Part shown: positions 54,178 through 64,000 of the stretch, piece after piece
Layout of the letters: each line of letters starts with the position of its first letter
Numbering within the stretch: position 1 is the first letter of the stretch
NCBI GenBank assembly: GCA_024233865.1
Contig: JACKPA010000004.1
Span: forward strand, 124,001-188,000
Direction: 5' to 3'
DNA from: Leptospiraceae bacterium
GTDB lineage: Bacteria; Spirochaetota; Leptospiria; Leptospirales; Leptospiraceae
DNA: 64,000 nucleotides
Notes under the pieces: model-generated
What the model saw: only the letters and a program-made list of their open reading frames with translations
Told to the model about the DNA's origin: nothing
Database searches by the model: none
Translations under genes and position numbers: made by a program

Positions 54178-55596
54178 CTAAAAAACAAAATAGATAAATT
54201 CGTTTTTGTTAAAATTACCTAAAATAATTATGGAGTAGAATACTACAAAGTAAATAGCTACTCTCAGAGAAGTATGGAGCTTGAAAATGGAAAATTCATC
54301 TTTATTGGCGTATTGGTGAATTTCGATCAGAAGTAATACAAGCACCAATCGAACAAATTTTACCATCATGTCACCATCAAAACTTCCAAAGGCAAAAACA
54401 ATATTACTCAAAAAATGAAATATCTGCTCCAAGTTCTGGCACCTGAAAAACATTCCCGAAAACCCAAATAAAGAAGCGGTAAAAACTATTTTTACGGTAG
54501 TTTTGAATACATAAACGACCTTTATATTATCCCCTGGCAATACGGGAATGTAAGGGTGGATAATTTTATGCAAACTGGTTAAGATACCGTTGTAAACACC
54601 CCAAAATATGTATGTCCAAGCTGCACCATGCCAAAGACCCGATGCAAAAAATATAATGATGTTGTTTATATGTTGTCGAAATTCGCTGACTTTATTTCCA
54701 CCAAGGGGTATATAAAGATAATCCCGCAACCAAGAGGTCAAAGAAATATGCCAGCTTTTCCACACCTCAATGATGTTTACGGAAAGAATAGGCTGTCGAA
54801 AGTTTAGCATTAGCTCAAAACCCATAAACTTTGATATTCCTCTTGCTATGTCCGAATACCCCGAAAAGTCGCAATAGATCTGGAACATAAAAGCATAAGT
54901 TGCCGTAAGGATCTGAAAACCGCTAGGAGATTCGGCAACAAAAACCGGGTCTATAATATAGGATAGGTTATCCGCAACGTATATCTTTTTAAAAAAGCCC
55001 AAAAGAACCAAAAAACCACCTTGCTTTAGCATAGCCATGGTTATCTTTCGATCTTCTAAAACCTGGGGTAATAATCTGGTAGCTCTTTCGATAGGTCCTG
55101 CAACAAGTTGAGGAAAAAATGAAACAAACAAAGCAAAATCCAAAAAGTTTTTGGTTGGTTTTAGCTGTCCCCTATAAACGTCTATGGAATAAGACATTGT
55201 TTGAAATGTATAAAAAGATATACCCAGGGGTAAAGCAAATTTCAACAATACCGGATTTGTATGCAATCCCAAAACAGATAAAGCATCTGCCGCACTGCTT
55301 ATAAAAAAGTTATAGTACTTAAAAAAGCCAAGAATACCCAAATTACATAAAATACTAAGGGTTAAGTACAATTTCTTTTTAAAAACATTTTCGCTATTCC
55401 TTTCTATACCAAGGGAAGCAATATAATCCACTACAGTAGAGATAAAAAGGAGAGAGAGATACCTATAATCCCAGTAGCCATAAAAAAAATAGCTCGCTAC
55501 AAGCAGAAAAATGTTTTGTGCTTTTCGATTAGAAAAGAGATAGATTGCATAAATAGTTGGAAAAAATAATAGAAAATCAATCGAGTTAAATATCAT
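54178..55596 (-). CDS. MBOAT-family O-acyltransferase (AlgI/DltB type)
   Basis: The 472-residue multi-pass membrane protein has MBOAT features: the N-terminal YFFYGYWDYRYLSLL, LPLGISFYTFQTMSYSIDVYRG, the FFPQLVAGPIER segment and the catalytic His in ASGLWHGAAWTYIFWG. Such proteins move acyl groups to surface polymers (alginate, teichoic acids, other glycans). The usual partner, an SGNH/AlgJ-like periplasmic protein, is not next to it. No clear ribosome-binding site is seen. Confidence 0.93.
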   Translation of the reverse strand: MIFNSIDFLLFFPTIYAIYLFSNRKAQNIFLLVASYFFYGYWDYRYLSLLFISTVVDYIASLGIERNSENVFKKKLYLTLSILCNLGILGFFKYYNFFISSAADALSVLGLHTNPVLLKFALPLGISFYTFQTMSYSIDVYRGQLKPTKNFLDFALFVSFFPQLVAGPIERATRLLPQVLEDRKITMAMLKQGGFLVLLGFFKKIYVADNLSYIIDPVFVAESPSGFQILTATYAFMFQIYCDFSGYSDIARGISKFMGFELMLNFRQPILSVNIIEVWKSWHISLTSWLRDYLYIPLGGNKVSEFRQHINNIIIFFASGLWHGAAWTYIFWGVYNGILTSLHKIIHPYIPVLPGDNIKVVYVFKTTVKIVFTASLFGFSGMFFRCQNLEQIFHFLSNIVFAFGSFDGDMMVKFVRLVLVLLLIEIHQYANKDEFSIFKLHTSLRVAIYFVVFYSIIILGNFNKNEFIYFVF

Positions 55597-55653
55597 AATT
55601 GAGGAATTTCCATTGTTTCAAAATTCCTCAATTATTTCCAGCAATATTCGAGA

Positions 55654-56019
55654 TCATGCGACCATTACATAAGCTTTTCTTTTCTTCTTCAGATCACCAA
55701 ACCACTCATCAGCTCGTTTTTTATAGGCAACTAACTTTTTAAGATATTCTCTCTTTTCCGGATTGAGAATCTCTCTGGCTTCTTTGATAATCTCTTCTAC
55801 AATTTTTACATGGAAGGTATAATAGCTGGTAAATAACCTATAATAATTATTATCAGCTATTTCCCAAGAAAAACTCACTAAATCTTGGTGAAAGTCTTCC
55901 AAATCCTTAAAATCTCTATCGTGATCCGATTCGTAATGAGTATTTATAATAGCGATATTATCCGTTATATCTGTGAGTCTCTGGAAATATGATTCTAACT
56001 CTGGAAATTCCAATATCAC
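55654..56019 (-). CDS. Small charged helical protein, unknown
   Basis: The roughly 120-residue, charged protein is predicted helical, has no signal peptide, and matches no family I know. Its start is GTG at 56019 or, better spaced from AGAGGAG, TTG at 56013. It stands alone between the MBOAT and the GGDEF-EAL genes. Confidence 0.65.
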   Translation of the reverse strand: MILEFPELESYFQRLTDITDNIAIINTHYESDHDRDFKDLEDFHQDLVSFSWEIADNNYYRLFTSYYTFHVKIVEEIIKEAREILNPEKREYLKKLVAYKKRADEWFGDLKKKRKAYVMVA

Positions 56020-56144
56020 AACTCCTCTTCTAACCCTTTTTTACCATAATTTTTAAGGTAAGTGAGGGAACAAATCATTTTTTTTACTTTTTAGTGTTTT
56101 GAATCTACTGTCTACGGTAGAACACTTAGAAAGAATGATAACTA

Positions 56145-59100
56145 CTATAATTTTAATTTTCCAAAGTCTTTGTAAAAATTTAAGAAAGACGATTTTGCCA
56201 AAGGAGGACTAAAAAAATAGCCTTGTATCTCGTCACAACCTTCGTCTATCAAAAATTGAAGTTGTTCTTTGGTTTCCACACCTTCTGCGATCACCTTCAA
56301 GCCAAGATTGTGCCCCAAGTCAATGGTCGCCTTGACGATCTGCCTATCTTCTTTGTCTTTTGTTATATCTATAATGAATGATCTGTCAATTTTTAGCTTA
56401 GAGATAGGAAACTTCTTCAGATAACTCAAAGAAGAATAACCGGTTCCAAAATCATCAATAGAAAAAGATATGCCAATGTCTGTAAGAGTTTTCATTGTTT
56501 GTATGGCTTGCTCGATGTTGGTCATCACAATGCTTTCCGTTACTTCTAAAATCAACATACTAGGTGGAAGAAGGGTTTTTTCTAAAATTTCTTCTACTGT
56601 GGAGATGAACTTTTTATTTGTAAATTGTTTGGCTGATACGTTTACCGAAACAAAGAGGTTGTCTAGACCTTTTTTGTGAAAACCAATGGTATCCAAACAA
56701 GCGTTTGCCAAAACCCATTCTCCTAGCTTAATTATAATTTCTGAATTTTCGGCAATTGGTATGAATTCGGAAGGTGGAACCTTCCCTAAATTCCCGTTAT
56801 CCCAACGCAAAAGGGTTTCTATGGCTACAATTTGCTTTTCTGGGATAGAAACAATAGGTTGAAAAACAAGTGAGAGTTCGTCGTGAGAAATTGATTTGCG
56901 TAATTCGTTTTCGATATAAAACTTTCGATAAGCTGTTTCTTTCATTTGATAGGTAAATATTTGATAGGTGTTTTTACCTTTTTCTTTTGCTTGGTACATG
57001 GCAAGGTCAGCGTGTTTGATCAAACTTTCCATATCCGTTCCATCATCCGGGAAAAAAGAAATTCCTATACTGGCGCTGATTTGAAAATCGTGATCTTGGA
57101 TTGTTGTAGGATATTGCAGGCGACTTAGTATTTGGTTGGCTAGCTGGATTACTTCCTCTTTACTATTACAGCCGTTTACAAGAACAATAAATTCATCTCC
57201 ACTCAGTCTTGCAACCGTATCTGCCTCTTTCACACTTTGTTTAATTTGTTTGGCAACGGATTTTATAAACTGATCACCTGCATTATGCCCAAGTGTATCA
57301 TTTACTTGCTTGAAATTGTCCAAATCAATAAATAGTATTCCGATAATATAATTCTGCATCTTTGCCTGTAAGATGGAGTTGTTTAATCTATCGTAAAAAA
57401 GAGTTCGATTTGCTAAGCCTGTTAAAGCATCGTGGTAGGCTTGGTAACGAATTTTTTCTTCACTCCTTTTAATATCGCTAATATCAAAATAAACGGCTGC
57501 AAACTGAACGATTTCTCCATTGGGATTGGATATAGAACTGATAGATAGTAGTTCCGGAAAAGCTTCTCCGTTCTTGCGTCTATTCCATATTTCCCCGTAC
57601 CATTTCCCTTTGGTTAAAATGCTATCCCATAAATTTTTGAAAAATTCCGGTTCATGGTGTCCTGACTTTAGTATATTTGGTTTCTGTCCCAATACTTCTC
57701 CCGGTAGATAACCTGTAGTGGTAGTAAAAGCTTGGTTGACGTATTGGATTGTACCGTTTATGTCTGTTATCATTACTCCTTCGATAGCGTTTTCAAAGAT
57801 TGTGTTGGCTACAATAATGCCTTCATCCGCTTTAATTTTGCTTATAAGGTTTCCCAATAATCCGGAAATGGCAGACAAAAACTCCATTGATTTTTGTATA
57901 TAATGGTATTTATCTTTTTTTTCCAAACGGATACTGTATTTGACTCCCAAGTACCCAAGTGTTTTCTCATTGTGCTGAATAGTTGTGTGTAATGATTCTC
58001 CTTTGAACAATATGGCTCTATTTTTATAAATTAATCCGTCCAATTCGAGCTTTACTTCAATTTGTTCCGTATAATAAGGCCAGAAGTATCCTATCACTTC
58101 AGTTACTTCGTGGTAAATTTGGGCTTTGGGCTTTTGTTTCCCAGAAAAGATAAGGGAAATGTTGTAGAGGCATGAGAGTTTTTTGGCTTCTTCATCGCTT
58201 ATAATAAACAATTCTTCGTTGTCCCTGTTTAGCTTAACATAGCGATTTGCTAATATTCCAATTAGATTGAATTGTAAAATGATAAAGCCAAAGGTAGATA
58301 CTTTTGGTAGATTTAACACCCATGCAGTGGATATAATGTCTATAATACCAAAAATGATAATAACGCTACCACCAAAGGAAACAGACATAGCATCTTTATC
58401 TTTTTGGATAATTTTTTGTATTAGATAGTACCCCGCCATAGAAATGTAAATAAGCATAACATACTGAAGAAAGTAATAATTGATATAGTTGTGAATACGC
58501 AAAGAAGGGTGAAGTAGGAATATAAGAAATGTAAAAAATAGAATAGAATCTAAGGTTTTTAGGAAAAGACTATAGGCATAATTAAAAAAAATTCTTGTAA
58601 AATGAGTTATGCTTGGAAAGAGGCAAACCAATACCAGGTATTCTGTTTTTTTGATGATATAAAAATCTTCAAATATTTCATACTTGATTTGAGTGCGAAA
58701 AAATAGATAGGTAATTAAAATTAGAGAGAAAATGCCAAACGATAAATAAGAATAGTCTTTTACCTTGCGTAAAAATAGAAATAAAAAATAAGTCCCGGAA
58801 GTGAGATAAATAACAAGGAAAATCAGCTTTAGAATTTCCGTTTGATAATAGTTTGAAATAACCTGTGATTGTCCGCCTATAGACGTATAATCTCCCAAAA
58901 TCCCCATTTCATAAGTGATATAATTTTGAGCTTTTATGATAATCACATTTTTTTGATTAGGCTTTAAAATGTTAGATTTGATTTCATAAATGCGAAATTT
59001 ATCATAAGCCTGGGGTTTAGGGTGGTTAAAAATTCCCGTTTGTCCGATTAAGTGTCCGTTGAAATAGGCTTCGTCTCTATCAGTGATTCTTCCTAGTCTT

Positions 59101-59498
59101 ACTGCGAGATTTTTAGGAATATTTTTTGGGAGATAAATTTCTTTTTTGTAATATAAGTAAATCGCTTTCGCTTCTGGCTCACTGAAAGTAAAAATTGCTT
59201 TTAAATAGTTTCCATGAGAGAGATGTAATCCCTTTTCTTTTTTTATATGTTCCGGTAAATAATTATAGGCGTTTGAAGGTACTTGAATTTTTGTCCAAGA
59301 CATTCTGTCTGCTTGATTTTCTAAAGACCCTTTTGTTGCGTCTTCGATATTGACTGACTCAAAAGTAATATACCAAGAATGATTTGGGGTTGTATCTAAA
59401 CTAATTTCATTGGTAACATCTTCAATTTTTTGAACTTCCGGATTTGCATATAACAAACCCATGGTAGAAAGATATAAAAAAAATGCTATTAATTTCAA
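56145..59498 (-). CDS. 7TMR-DISM sensor with PAS, GGDEF and EAL domains
   Basis: The 1117-residue protein starts at a TTG directly followed by a signal peptide (LIAFFLYLSTMGLLYA). Order: periplasmic DISM jelly-roll (about 30-210), seven membrane helices (218-420), a linker region, PAS (565-675), GGDEF (683-848, S766-GDEF, intact DLDNFK) and EAL (860-1105, E894-T-L with DDFGTGYSSL from 1015 and GVETKEQ). Both the cyclase and phosphodiesterase sites look usable, so it can make and/or degrade cyclic di-GMP in response to an envelope signal. Second DISM-type receptor in the window; the other makes a mononucleotide. Confidence 0.93.
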   Translation of the reverse strand: MKLIAFFLYLSTMGLLYANPEVQKIEDVTNEISLDTTPNHSWYITFESVNIEDATKGSLENQADRMSWTKIQVPSNAYNYLPEHIKKEKGLHLSHGNYLKAIFTFSEPEAKAIYLYYKKEIYLPKNIPKNLAVRLGRITDRDEAYFNGHLIGQTGIFNHPKPQAYDKFRIYEIKSNILKPNQKNVIIIKAQNYITYEMGILGDYTSIGGQSQVISNYYQTEILKLIFLVIYLTSGTYFLFLFLRKVKDYSYLSFGIFSLILITYLFFRTQIKYEIFEDFYIIKKTEYLVLVCLFPSITHFTRIFFNYAYSLFLKTLDSILFFTFLIFLLHPSLRIHNYINYYFLQYVMLIYISMAGYYLIQKIIQKDKDAMSVSFGGSVIIIFGIIDIISTAWVLNLPKVSTFGFIILQFNLIGILANRYVKLNRDNEELFIISDEEAKKLSCLYNISLIFSGKQKPKAQIYHEVTEVIGYFWPYYTEQIEVKLELDGLIYKNRAILFKGESLHTTIQHNEKTLGYLGVKYSIRLEKKDKYHYIQKSMEFLSAISGLLGNLISKIKADEGIIVANTIFENAIEGVMITDINGTIQYVNQAFTTTTGYLPGEVLGQKPNILKSGHHEPEFFKNLWDSILTKGKWYGEIWNRRKNGEAFPELLSISSISNPNGEIVQFAAVYFDISDIKRSEEKIRYQAYHDALTGLANRTLFYDRLNNSILQAKMQNYIIGILFIDLDNFKQVNDTLGHNAGDQFIKSVAKQIKQSVKEADTVARLSGDEFIVLVNGCNSKEEVIQLANQILSRLQYPTTIQDHDFQISASIGISFFPDDGTDMESLIKHADLAMYQAKEKGKNTYQIFTYQMKETAYRKFYIENELRKSISHDELSLVFQPIVSIPEKQIVAIETLLRWDNGNLGKVPPSEFIPIAENSEIIIKLGEWVLANACLDTIGFHKKGLDNLFVSVNVSAKQFTNKKFISTVEEILEKTLLPPSMLILEVTESIVMTNIEQAIQTMKTLTDIGISFSIDDFGTGYSSLSYLKKFPISKLKIDRSFIIDITKDKEDRQIVKATIDLGHNLGLKVIAEGVETKEQLQFLIDEGCDEIQGYFFSPPLAKSSFLNFYKDFGKLKL

Positions 59499-59579
59499 GA
59501 TTTAACCAAGGTAACAAAAGGAATAATAAACAAATCCTACAACTACATTTCCTATCAAGCAAAAAGAAGTGAGTTTTTA

Positions 59580-61031
59580 TTAAATCTTTTCTCGTTTTTT
59601 CCTATGAATCATTTTTAAAATTTTCCAAGCATTCCGGAGAGCTAATTTAAGGGTAAATTTTTCTTGTTCGGCTGGTTTGTAATACGAAATTGGGATTTCT
59701 ATGCAACGCATGTGAGATCTCACAATTTCTATCATCATTTCTGCAATATAGAGCTTACCCTTTTCCAGTAACATCGGGCGAATTTTGGAATATGCTTCTT
59801 TCCATATAGCTACGTATTGGCAGTCCACGTCCGTAAATCTTGGTTCTTGGCTCCACCAAGCCAGTTCCACCAATTTTCCCATAAAAAGGTTTATAAATCG
59901 GGAAAGGGGACTGAGATTTGAGCCTTGCTCAATCATTTGGCGTGTAGTTCTTGTCCCGATAACCATATCACTGTCTTTCATATATTCCAAATACTTAGGG
60001 AAATCTTTTGAGCGAAATGAACCGTCTGGCGAGATTACAAACAAAATATCACCCGTTGCTTTTTCCAGACCTTGTCGGATCTGAGAACCTAAGGATTGTT
60101 TGTTATTACCTCCAAAGCGTTCCACTCGAACCGAATACTTTTCAGCAATTTCGATGGTTTTGTCTGTGGACAAGAAATCTACCAAAATGATTTCATGGGA
60201 TTTGTTTTTGAAATCTTCCAAAAAGTCAGCAATAGATCGCTCATTATTGTGAGTAGGTATAATTAAAGATACCTTGTATCTATCAAATTGATCATTCCTG
60301 ATTTCATAGATGGCGTGATGATAGTCTTGCATGGAGTTGATGTTGAAATAGTTACAATCTACCGTTGTTGCGTATACTTTTTTGGTATCTTTTGTCATTT
60401 TATCAATGACATCAGTCAACTCTATCACTCCCGTTCTTTGCGAGGGAGGAGTATTTTTGAAAAAGCTAAAGTAATTCGACGAGAGTAGGTAAGAACCAAG
60501 CCCCAGAAGCATATTGGGAGGATCAATAGGTTTTTCTACCAGATTCAAAACGAGTTCATCTTGTAACTCGACGGAATAGTTTTTCCTAATTCTTGATATA
60601 AGGGGAGTTTTTACGATTCCAATTGCACATTCCAAATCAGGATACTTTTGAAACGTCTTTAAAAACACTTCATGATCTGTTTTGTAATAAAACTCATCTC
60701 CCAAAATAGTAAAAAAATGTTCGTTGATTTTTGGTTCCAAACTGGCAATATCTGCCGCCAATCCTTTTGTTGTCCATGGAACTGTTTCTATGGAGATATC
60801 CAATCCTCGATTTTTTATAGTTTCAACTTCTTGTATGATTTGTTCTTTAAGATGACCAACAATAACATAAATTTTTTGTACTTTTAGAGTTTTGGAGAGT
60901 AAGTCAATATTGTGTGACAAAATGGACTTATTTTCTATTTTAAATAAAGGTTTCGGTATAAAGGTGGTCTTCGGGTAAGCTCTGGTTCCTTTTCCGGCAG
61001 CGGCAATCACTCCAATGTTTACTTGTGCCAT
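59580..61031 (-). CDS. Nucleotidyltransferase and family 2 glycosyltransferase fusion
   Basis: In this 483-residue protein residues 1-245 are a sugar-phosphate nucleotidyltransferase (AAAGKGTRAYPKT with KPL, GDEF metal site at 111-114, and VEKP near 165-168). Residues 251-483 are a GT-A family 2 glycosyltransferase of the dolichyl-phosphate-mannose-synthase-like type (VSLIIPTHNNE, ATGDILFVISPDGS, VIGTR). A two-step enzyme that makes a nucleotide sugar and then uses it is a reasonable inference. No membrane helix is obvious. It follows the SRPBCC-like gene by 6 bases. Confidence 0.85.
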   Translation of the reverse strand: MAQVNIGVIAAAGKGTRAYPKTTFIPKPLFKIENKSILSHNIDLLSKTLKVQKIYVIVGHLKEQIIQEVETIKNRGLDISIETVPWTTKGLAADIASLEPKINEHFFTILGDEFYYKTDHEVFLKTFQKYPDLECAIGIVKTPLISRIRKNYSVELQDELVLNLVEKPIDPPNMLLGLGSYLLSSNYFSFFKNTPPSQRTGVIELTDVIDKMTKDTKKVYATTVDCNYFNINSMQDYHHAIYEIRNDQFDRYKVSLIIPTHNNERSIADFLEDFKNKSHEIILVDFLSTDKTIEIAEKYSVRVERFGGNNKQSLGSQIRQGLEKATGDILFVISPDGSFRSKDFPKYLEYMKDSDMVIGTRTTRQMIEQGSNLSPLSRFINLFMGKLVELAWWSQEPRFTDVDCQYVAIWKEAYSKIRPMLLEKGKLYIAEMMIEIVRSHMRCIEIPISYYKPAEQEKFTLKLALRNAWKILKMIHRKKREKI

Positions 61032-61037
61032 TTTGAA

Positions 61038-61574
61038 TTATGAACTACTATTTTCCGAAAGGAATTTAAGAATCGAGTTTTTATCCTTTTCTAAGCTAAG
61101 CTTATGAAAACTTTCTATTGTAGTTTCAATAACTCCGCTTACCAAAAAAACCTCTGATTTGATGTTTACGTCATATACCCTTTCGGAAGATGTATCTGAA
61201 ATCGCTTTGTATACACTATTTCCTTTTATCATAACTATTTTTTCATTCCCAGGCGGAAATAGTTTAAAGGAATGTGTATTTGTTTCCGTATCGAAAACAG
61301 ACTCTTCTATAAGAACTGCTTCTTCTAACATAGCAGACAAAACAGGTGGCAGGTTAGCACTCATCCCGATTTTTCTTTTTTGAAAGATATTTTTACCTTC
61401 TTTACGCTCCTCTACAAGCGTAACATTTCTTAAGTCCGGAAATTTGTCTAGATTCTTATATCGATCTTCCCTTGCTCTTAATAATTCCGATAGTGGAAAG
61501 TTAAATGTATGTGTTACTTTATAGTTCATTTTCTGATTCTTAAATTCAAAATACCGTTTATTTGTAGTATACAC
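61038..61574 (-). CDS. Small SRPBCC/DUF2505-like protein
   Basis: The 178-residue protein begins, after a possible N-terminal extension, with MNYKVTHTFNFPLSELLRARED, a pattern seen in DUF2505 and other START/SRPBCC lipid-binding folds; the remaining strands alternate in a way that fits a helix-grip fold. Met16 (61529) is an alternative start and would open on that first strand. No signal peptide. It directly precedes the nucleotidyltransferase fusion gene on the same strand. Confidence 0.65.
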   Translation of the reverse strand: MYTTNKRYFEFKNQKMNYKVTHTFNFPLSELLRAREDRYKNLDKFPDLRNVTLVEERKEGKNIFQKRKIGMSANLPPVLSAMLEEAVLIEESVFDTETNTHSFKLFPPGNEKIVMIKGNSVYKAISDTSSERVYDVNIKSEVFLVSGVIETTIESFHKLSLEKDKNSILKFLSENSSS

Positions 61575-61762
61575 TTTTAGAAGAATTATTTTGCAAGGAA
61601 TTTATTTAAGCTTTTCTAATAATTTGACTTGTTCAGAAAATAGGCATAATGCTATAGCAAAAGACACATAAAAACCGGGTTTGAAGCAAAAATCAAGTTG
61701 ATCAAATCATACAAACCTCAAAAATTAATCAAGGTATCTTGAAAAAGAATAAAGATAAAAGC

Positions 61763-64000
61763 ATGATTAGAGTCGAAGACAACCATTATAAGCGATTTAT
61801 GAGACCGAACCTATTTTCCAAAGAATTCTTGTTTAATCATTTGTCTGATTTGGAAGAATTCCAAAGTTTGGATACCAATTTTCTCAAAGAGAAGTTCAAA
61901 GAAGTTTGTTCTTATTACAGTGATACTCTCAAGGATTTAAAAGAATCCCAATTGGAAAACAACTTCTTGCAACCAATTTTTCGGATTTTAGGTCACACTT
62001 TTGAAGTTCAGACTTCCAAAAAAAGCGAAGAAGAAGACGAAGGAACCAAAAGTATAGACTATGCTTTTTTTTATTCCGGAGAAGACAAAGCTACATTCCA
62101 AACAAACGACGGTCAAAAAAATGCAGTAAAGTATTCCTCTTGCTCCACGATTTGCGAAACCAAAAAATGGGGAATTCTGGATGGGTACGATACCGTAAGA
62201 AAGCATGACAACACCTGCCCAATCTGGCAGCTGAAAATGTCCTATTTGGATAGCATCAATCCCAAAGAGCAGAAAGCAACCGTTCCCTTTGGAATCTTGA
62301 CCGATGGAAAATCATGGCGAATTTATTCCTATAGAGCAGAAACTGATAAATTTTTAGAAATCAACTTAGAATATATAATTGTTCACAATGACTTTCCTGC
62401 TTTTAAAATGTTTTGGTTTTTCTTTTCCGGGGAATCGTTCAGAGGAAAATCATATTTAAGTATCGTGGAAAGCGGTTCTAAAAAACTCCAAGCGGAAGTT
62501 TCCGGAGAACTCCGAAAACAGGTTTACTTGAGTTTGGAATTCATTGCAACGGGAATTTTCCGAGTTTACAATTTAGGGAAAAAGAGAGATTGGGAAGAAT
62601 TTTTAAAGTATCCGACATTAAAAAGATATTTTGATGAAAACGAACTGGAGAGAATTGACCTAGAGAATCCTGCCATAGAAAGAATCGTTTTGGATATCAT
62701 CTATTCGGAATCTTTGGTTTATCTTTTTCGAGTTCTGTTTTTGCTTTATGCGGATGTGTGGACAAAAATCCAATGGCTGTAGAACTCGCCAAACTCTCGA
62801 TTTGGATTTTTACTCTGCAAAAAGGACGAAAATTGGAGTTTTTTGATTACAACTTGCGTTGCGGTGATTCTCTGATTGGAAGTCAGGAGAAGACGTTTTC
62901 TGCCCATGTAGAAAGCAAAAGCAAAGAAAGGATGCTCTTTGCTAGTGATGAAGAGCTTTATCAAAACGTGATCAATGACTTCAAAAATGAGTTTAAAAAA
63001 TACTTTGAGTTTGAGAGTGTAGAAGATCGTATCAAATACTACGAAAGTGTCATACTTCCAAGTCAACAGAAATTGAAATTCCTTGCTGATGTCGAGCTTG
63101 CCATCGACTTCGCAAGCAAAGATGATAAGATTCACCTTGTTTATTTACACCGCAAAAATGAACTCCTTCAAACCATCCGCATGGACGCAAAAAATGAATA
63201 CCTGCCAAAGCTTGCAAAAGGAAAAGACACAACTAACTGGGAAAAAATGCTCTATGCTCATGCAAAAAAGATTCAGAATGAATACACTCCCATACACTGG
63301 GAGCTTGACTTTCCCAATGTCTCCATAGACAAAGGCGGCTTCGACGCAGTGATTGGCAACCCACCGTATGGAATATTAATTAATAAAAATTTGGAAAAGT
63401 ATTATTCAAAATATTTTGAATTTGCAGATTATAAAATTAACTTATATATTCTCTTTATCGAAAAAATATTAAGAGCAAATTCGAGGGGATTACTTTCGTT
63501 TATTATTCCAAAATCTATTTTATTTAATAAATTTTTTGATAATTTACGTAGATACTTATTAATGAATTATAGGATATTAGAATTATTTACATTATCAGAA
63601 AAGGTGTTTGAGCAAGCCGAAGTAGGTGACAGTCTTATTTTAAAAATAAACTTATCTAATAGGAAAAGTAGTGAAAACTTAATAAAAATGGTTTATGCAA
63701 ATACGTTTAAAGAATATTTGTCAGGAAAACATCAAATTAATGAAATAAAGCAATCAGTATTTTTAGAAAATTATAATTATGAGATATCTATTATTTCAAA
63801 TAAAATAAATGACATTTTGAATAAAATAAAAAAAAACAATCCTATTAATAAATACTTTTCTTTAAAAAACGGTCTTAATCCAGGAAATATAAAACATATC
63901 CTTATTTCAACTTCAGAACAAAATTCAAATTACAAAAAAATTGTTTGGGGAAAAGATATATCTCGTTATAAGCTAGAATGGTCTGGTGAGTATATTAATT
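61763..64000 (+). pseudogene. Eco57I-type restriction-modification gene with an internal deletion; runs off the window
   Basis: The first frame (61763-62782; also open from a TTG at 61739) encodes the N-terminal part: a nuclease/adaptor region with TICETKKWG and FGILTDGKSWRIY, ending LVYLFRVLFLLYADV before a TAG. The second frame picks up at about 62752 with GCVDKNPMAVELAKLSIW, the segment that normally follows methylase motif I, then LRCGDSLIG and GGFDAVIGNPPYG (NPPY at 63358-63369), and stays open to the end of the window. The intervening 200-300 codons with DPACGSG-type motif I are absent and the frames do not match, so the methylase should be dead. The C-terminal part is cut by the window edge. 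Confidence 0.82.

Overview
The window is AT-rich, densely coded DNA from a Gram-negative bacterium. The gene families point to a spirochaete of the Leptospira type: 7TMR-DISM sensor proteins fused to a cyclase or to GGDEF-EAL, a SpoIIE phosphatase, Bat aerotolerance-type proteins, MORN-repeat and Calx-beta-like exported proteins, many lipoproteins with Cys lipoboxes, and CheD/HDOD proteins. This assignment rests on gene content only; no rRNA or tRNA gene was found.

Layout. 0.2-4.1 kb: a family III CoA-transferase resembling mesaconyl-CoA isomerase (minus strand) divergent from the catalytic subunit of methylmalonyl-CoA mutase. The non-catalytic mutase subunit lies 37 kb away (41.6-43.6 kb) with a HIT protein. 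4.3-8.1 kb: htpG, then cheD-HDOD-aroK. 8.2-14.0 kb (minus): a class III cyclase translationally coupled to a dual cyclic-nucleotide-binding protein, then a pair of HtrA-like proteins, one with an intact triad and one that has lost all three catalytic residues. 14.2-19.2 kb (plus): a membrane HATPase, a 7TMR-DISM/cyclase/receiver protein, a small lipoprotein and a CPBP protease. 19.2-29.2 kb (minus): a very unusual oligopeptide-binding-protein/PAS/SpoIIE/TPR fusion, a MORN protein, trpE-trpG with an unknown gene, and phosphofructokinase. 29.5-33.4 kb (plus): DUF547 protein, small exported protein, argB, M14 carboxypeptidase lipoprotein.

33.4-48 kb is accessory in character: a one-gene restriction-modification system flanked by direct repeats that resemble integron attC ends, a chimeric transposase remnant (Tn5-like 5' part joined to an IS1182-like 3' part), a large repeat lipoprotein, the mutase small subunit, batC-batD without batA/batB, and a decayed restriction-modification gene. 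48-54 kb: gltBD behind a good sigma-54 promoter match. 54-61.6 kb (minus): MBOAT acyltransferase, a small unknown protein, a DISM/PAS/GGDEF/EAL protein, a nucleotidyltransferase-glycosyltransferase fusion and a small SRPBCC-like protein. The window ends inside a third restriction-modification gene that has lost its SAM-binding segment.

Themes: signalling by cyclic nucleotides and by phosphatase partner switching, propionyl/methylmalonyl-CoA carbon metabolism, and repeated gain and decay of single-chain restriction-modification genes. Short palindromic intergenic repeats of several families are scattered through the whole window.
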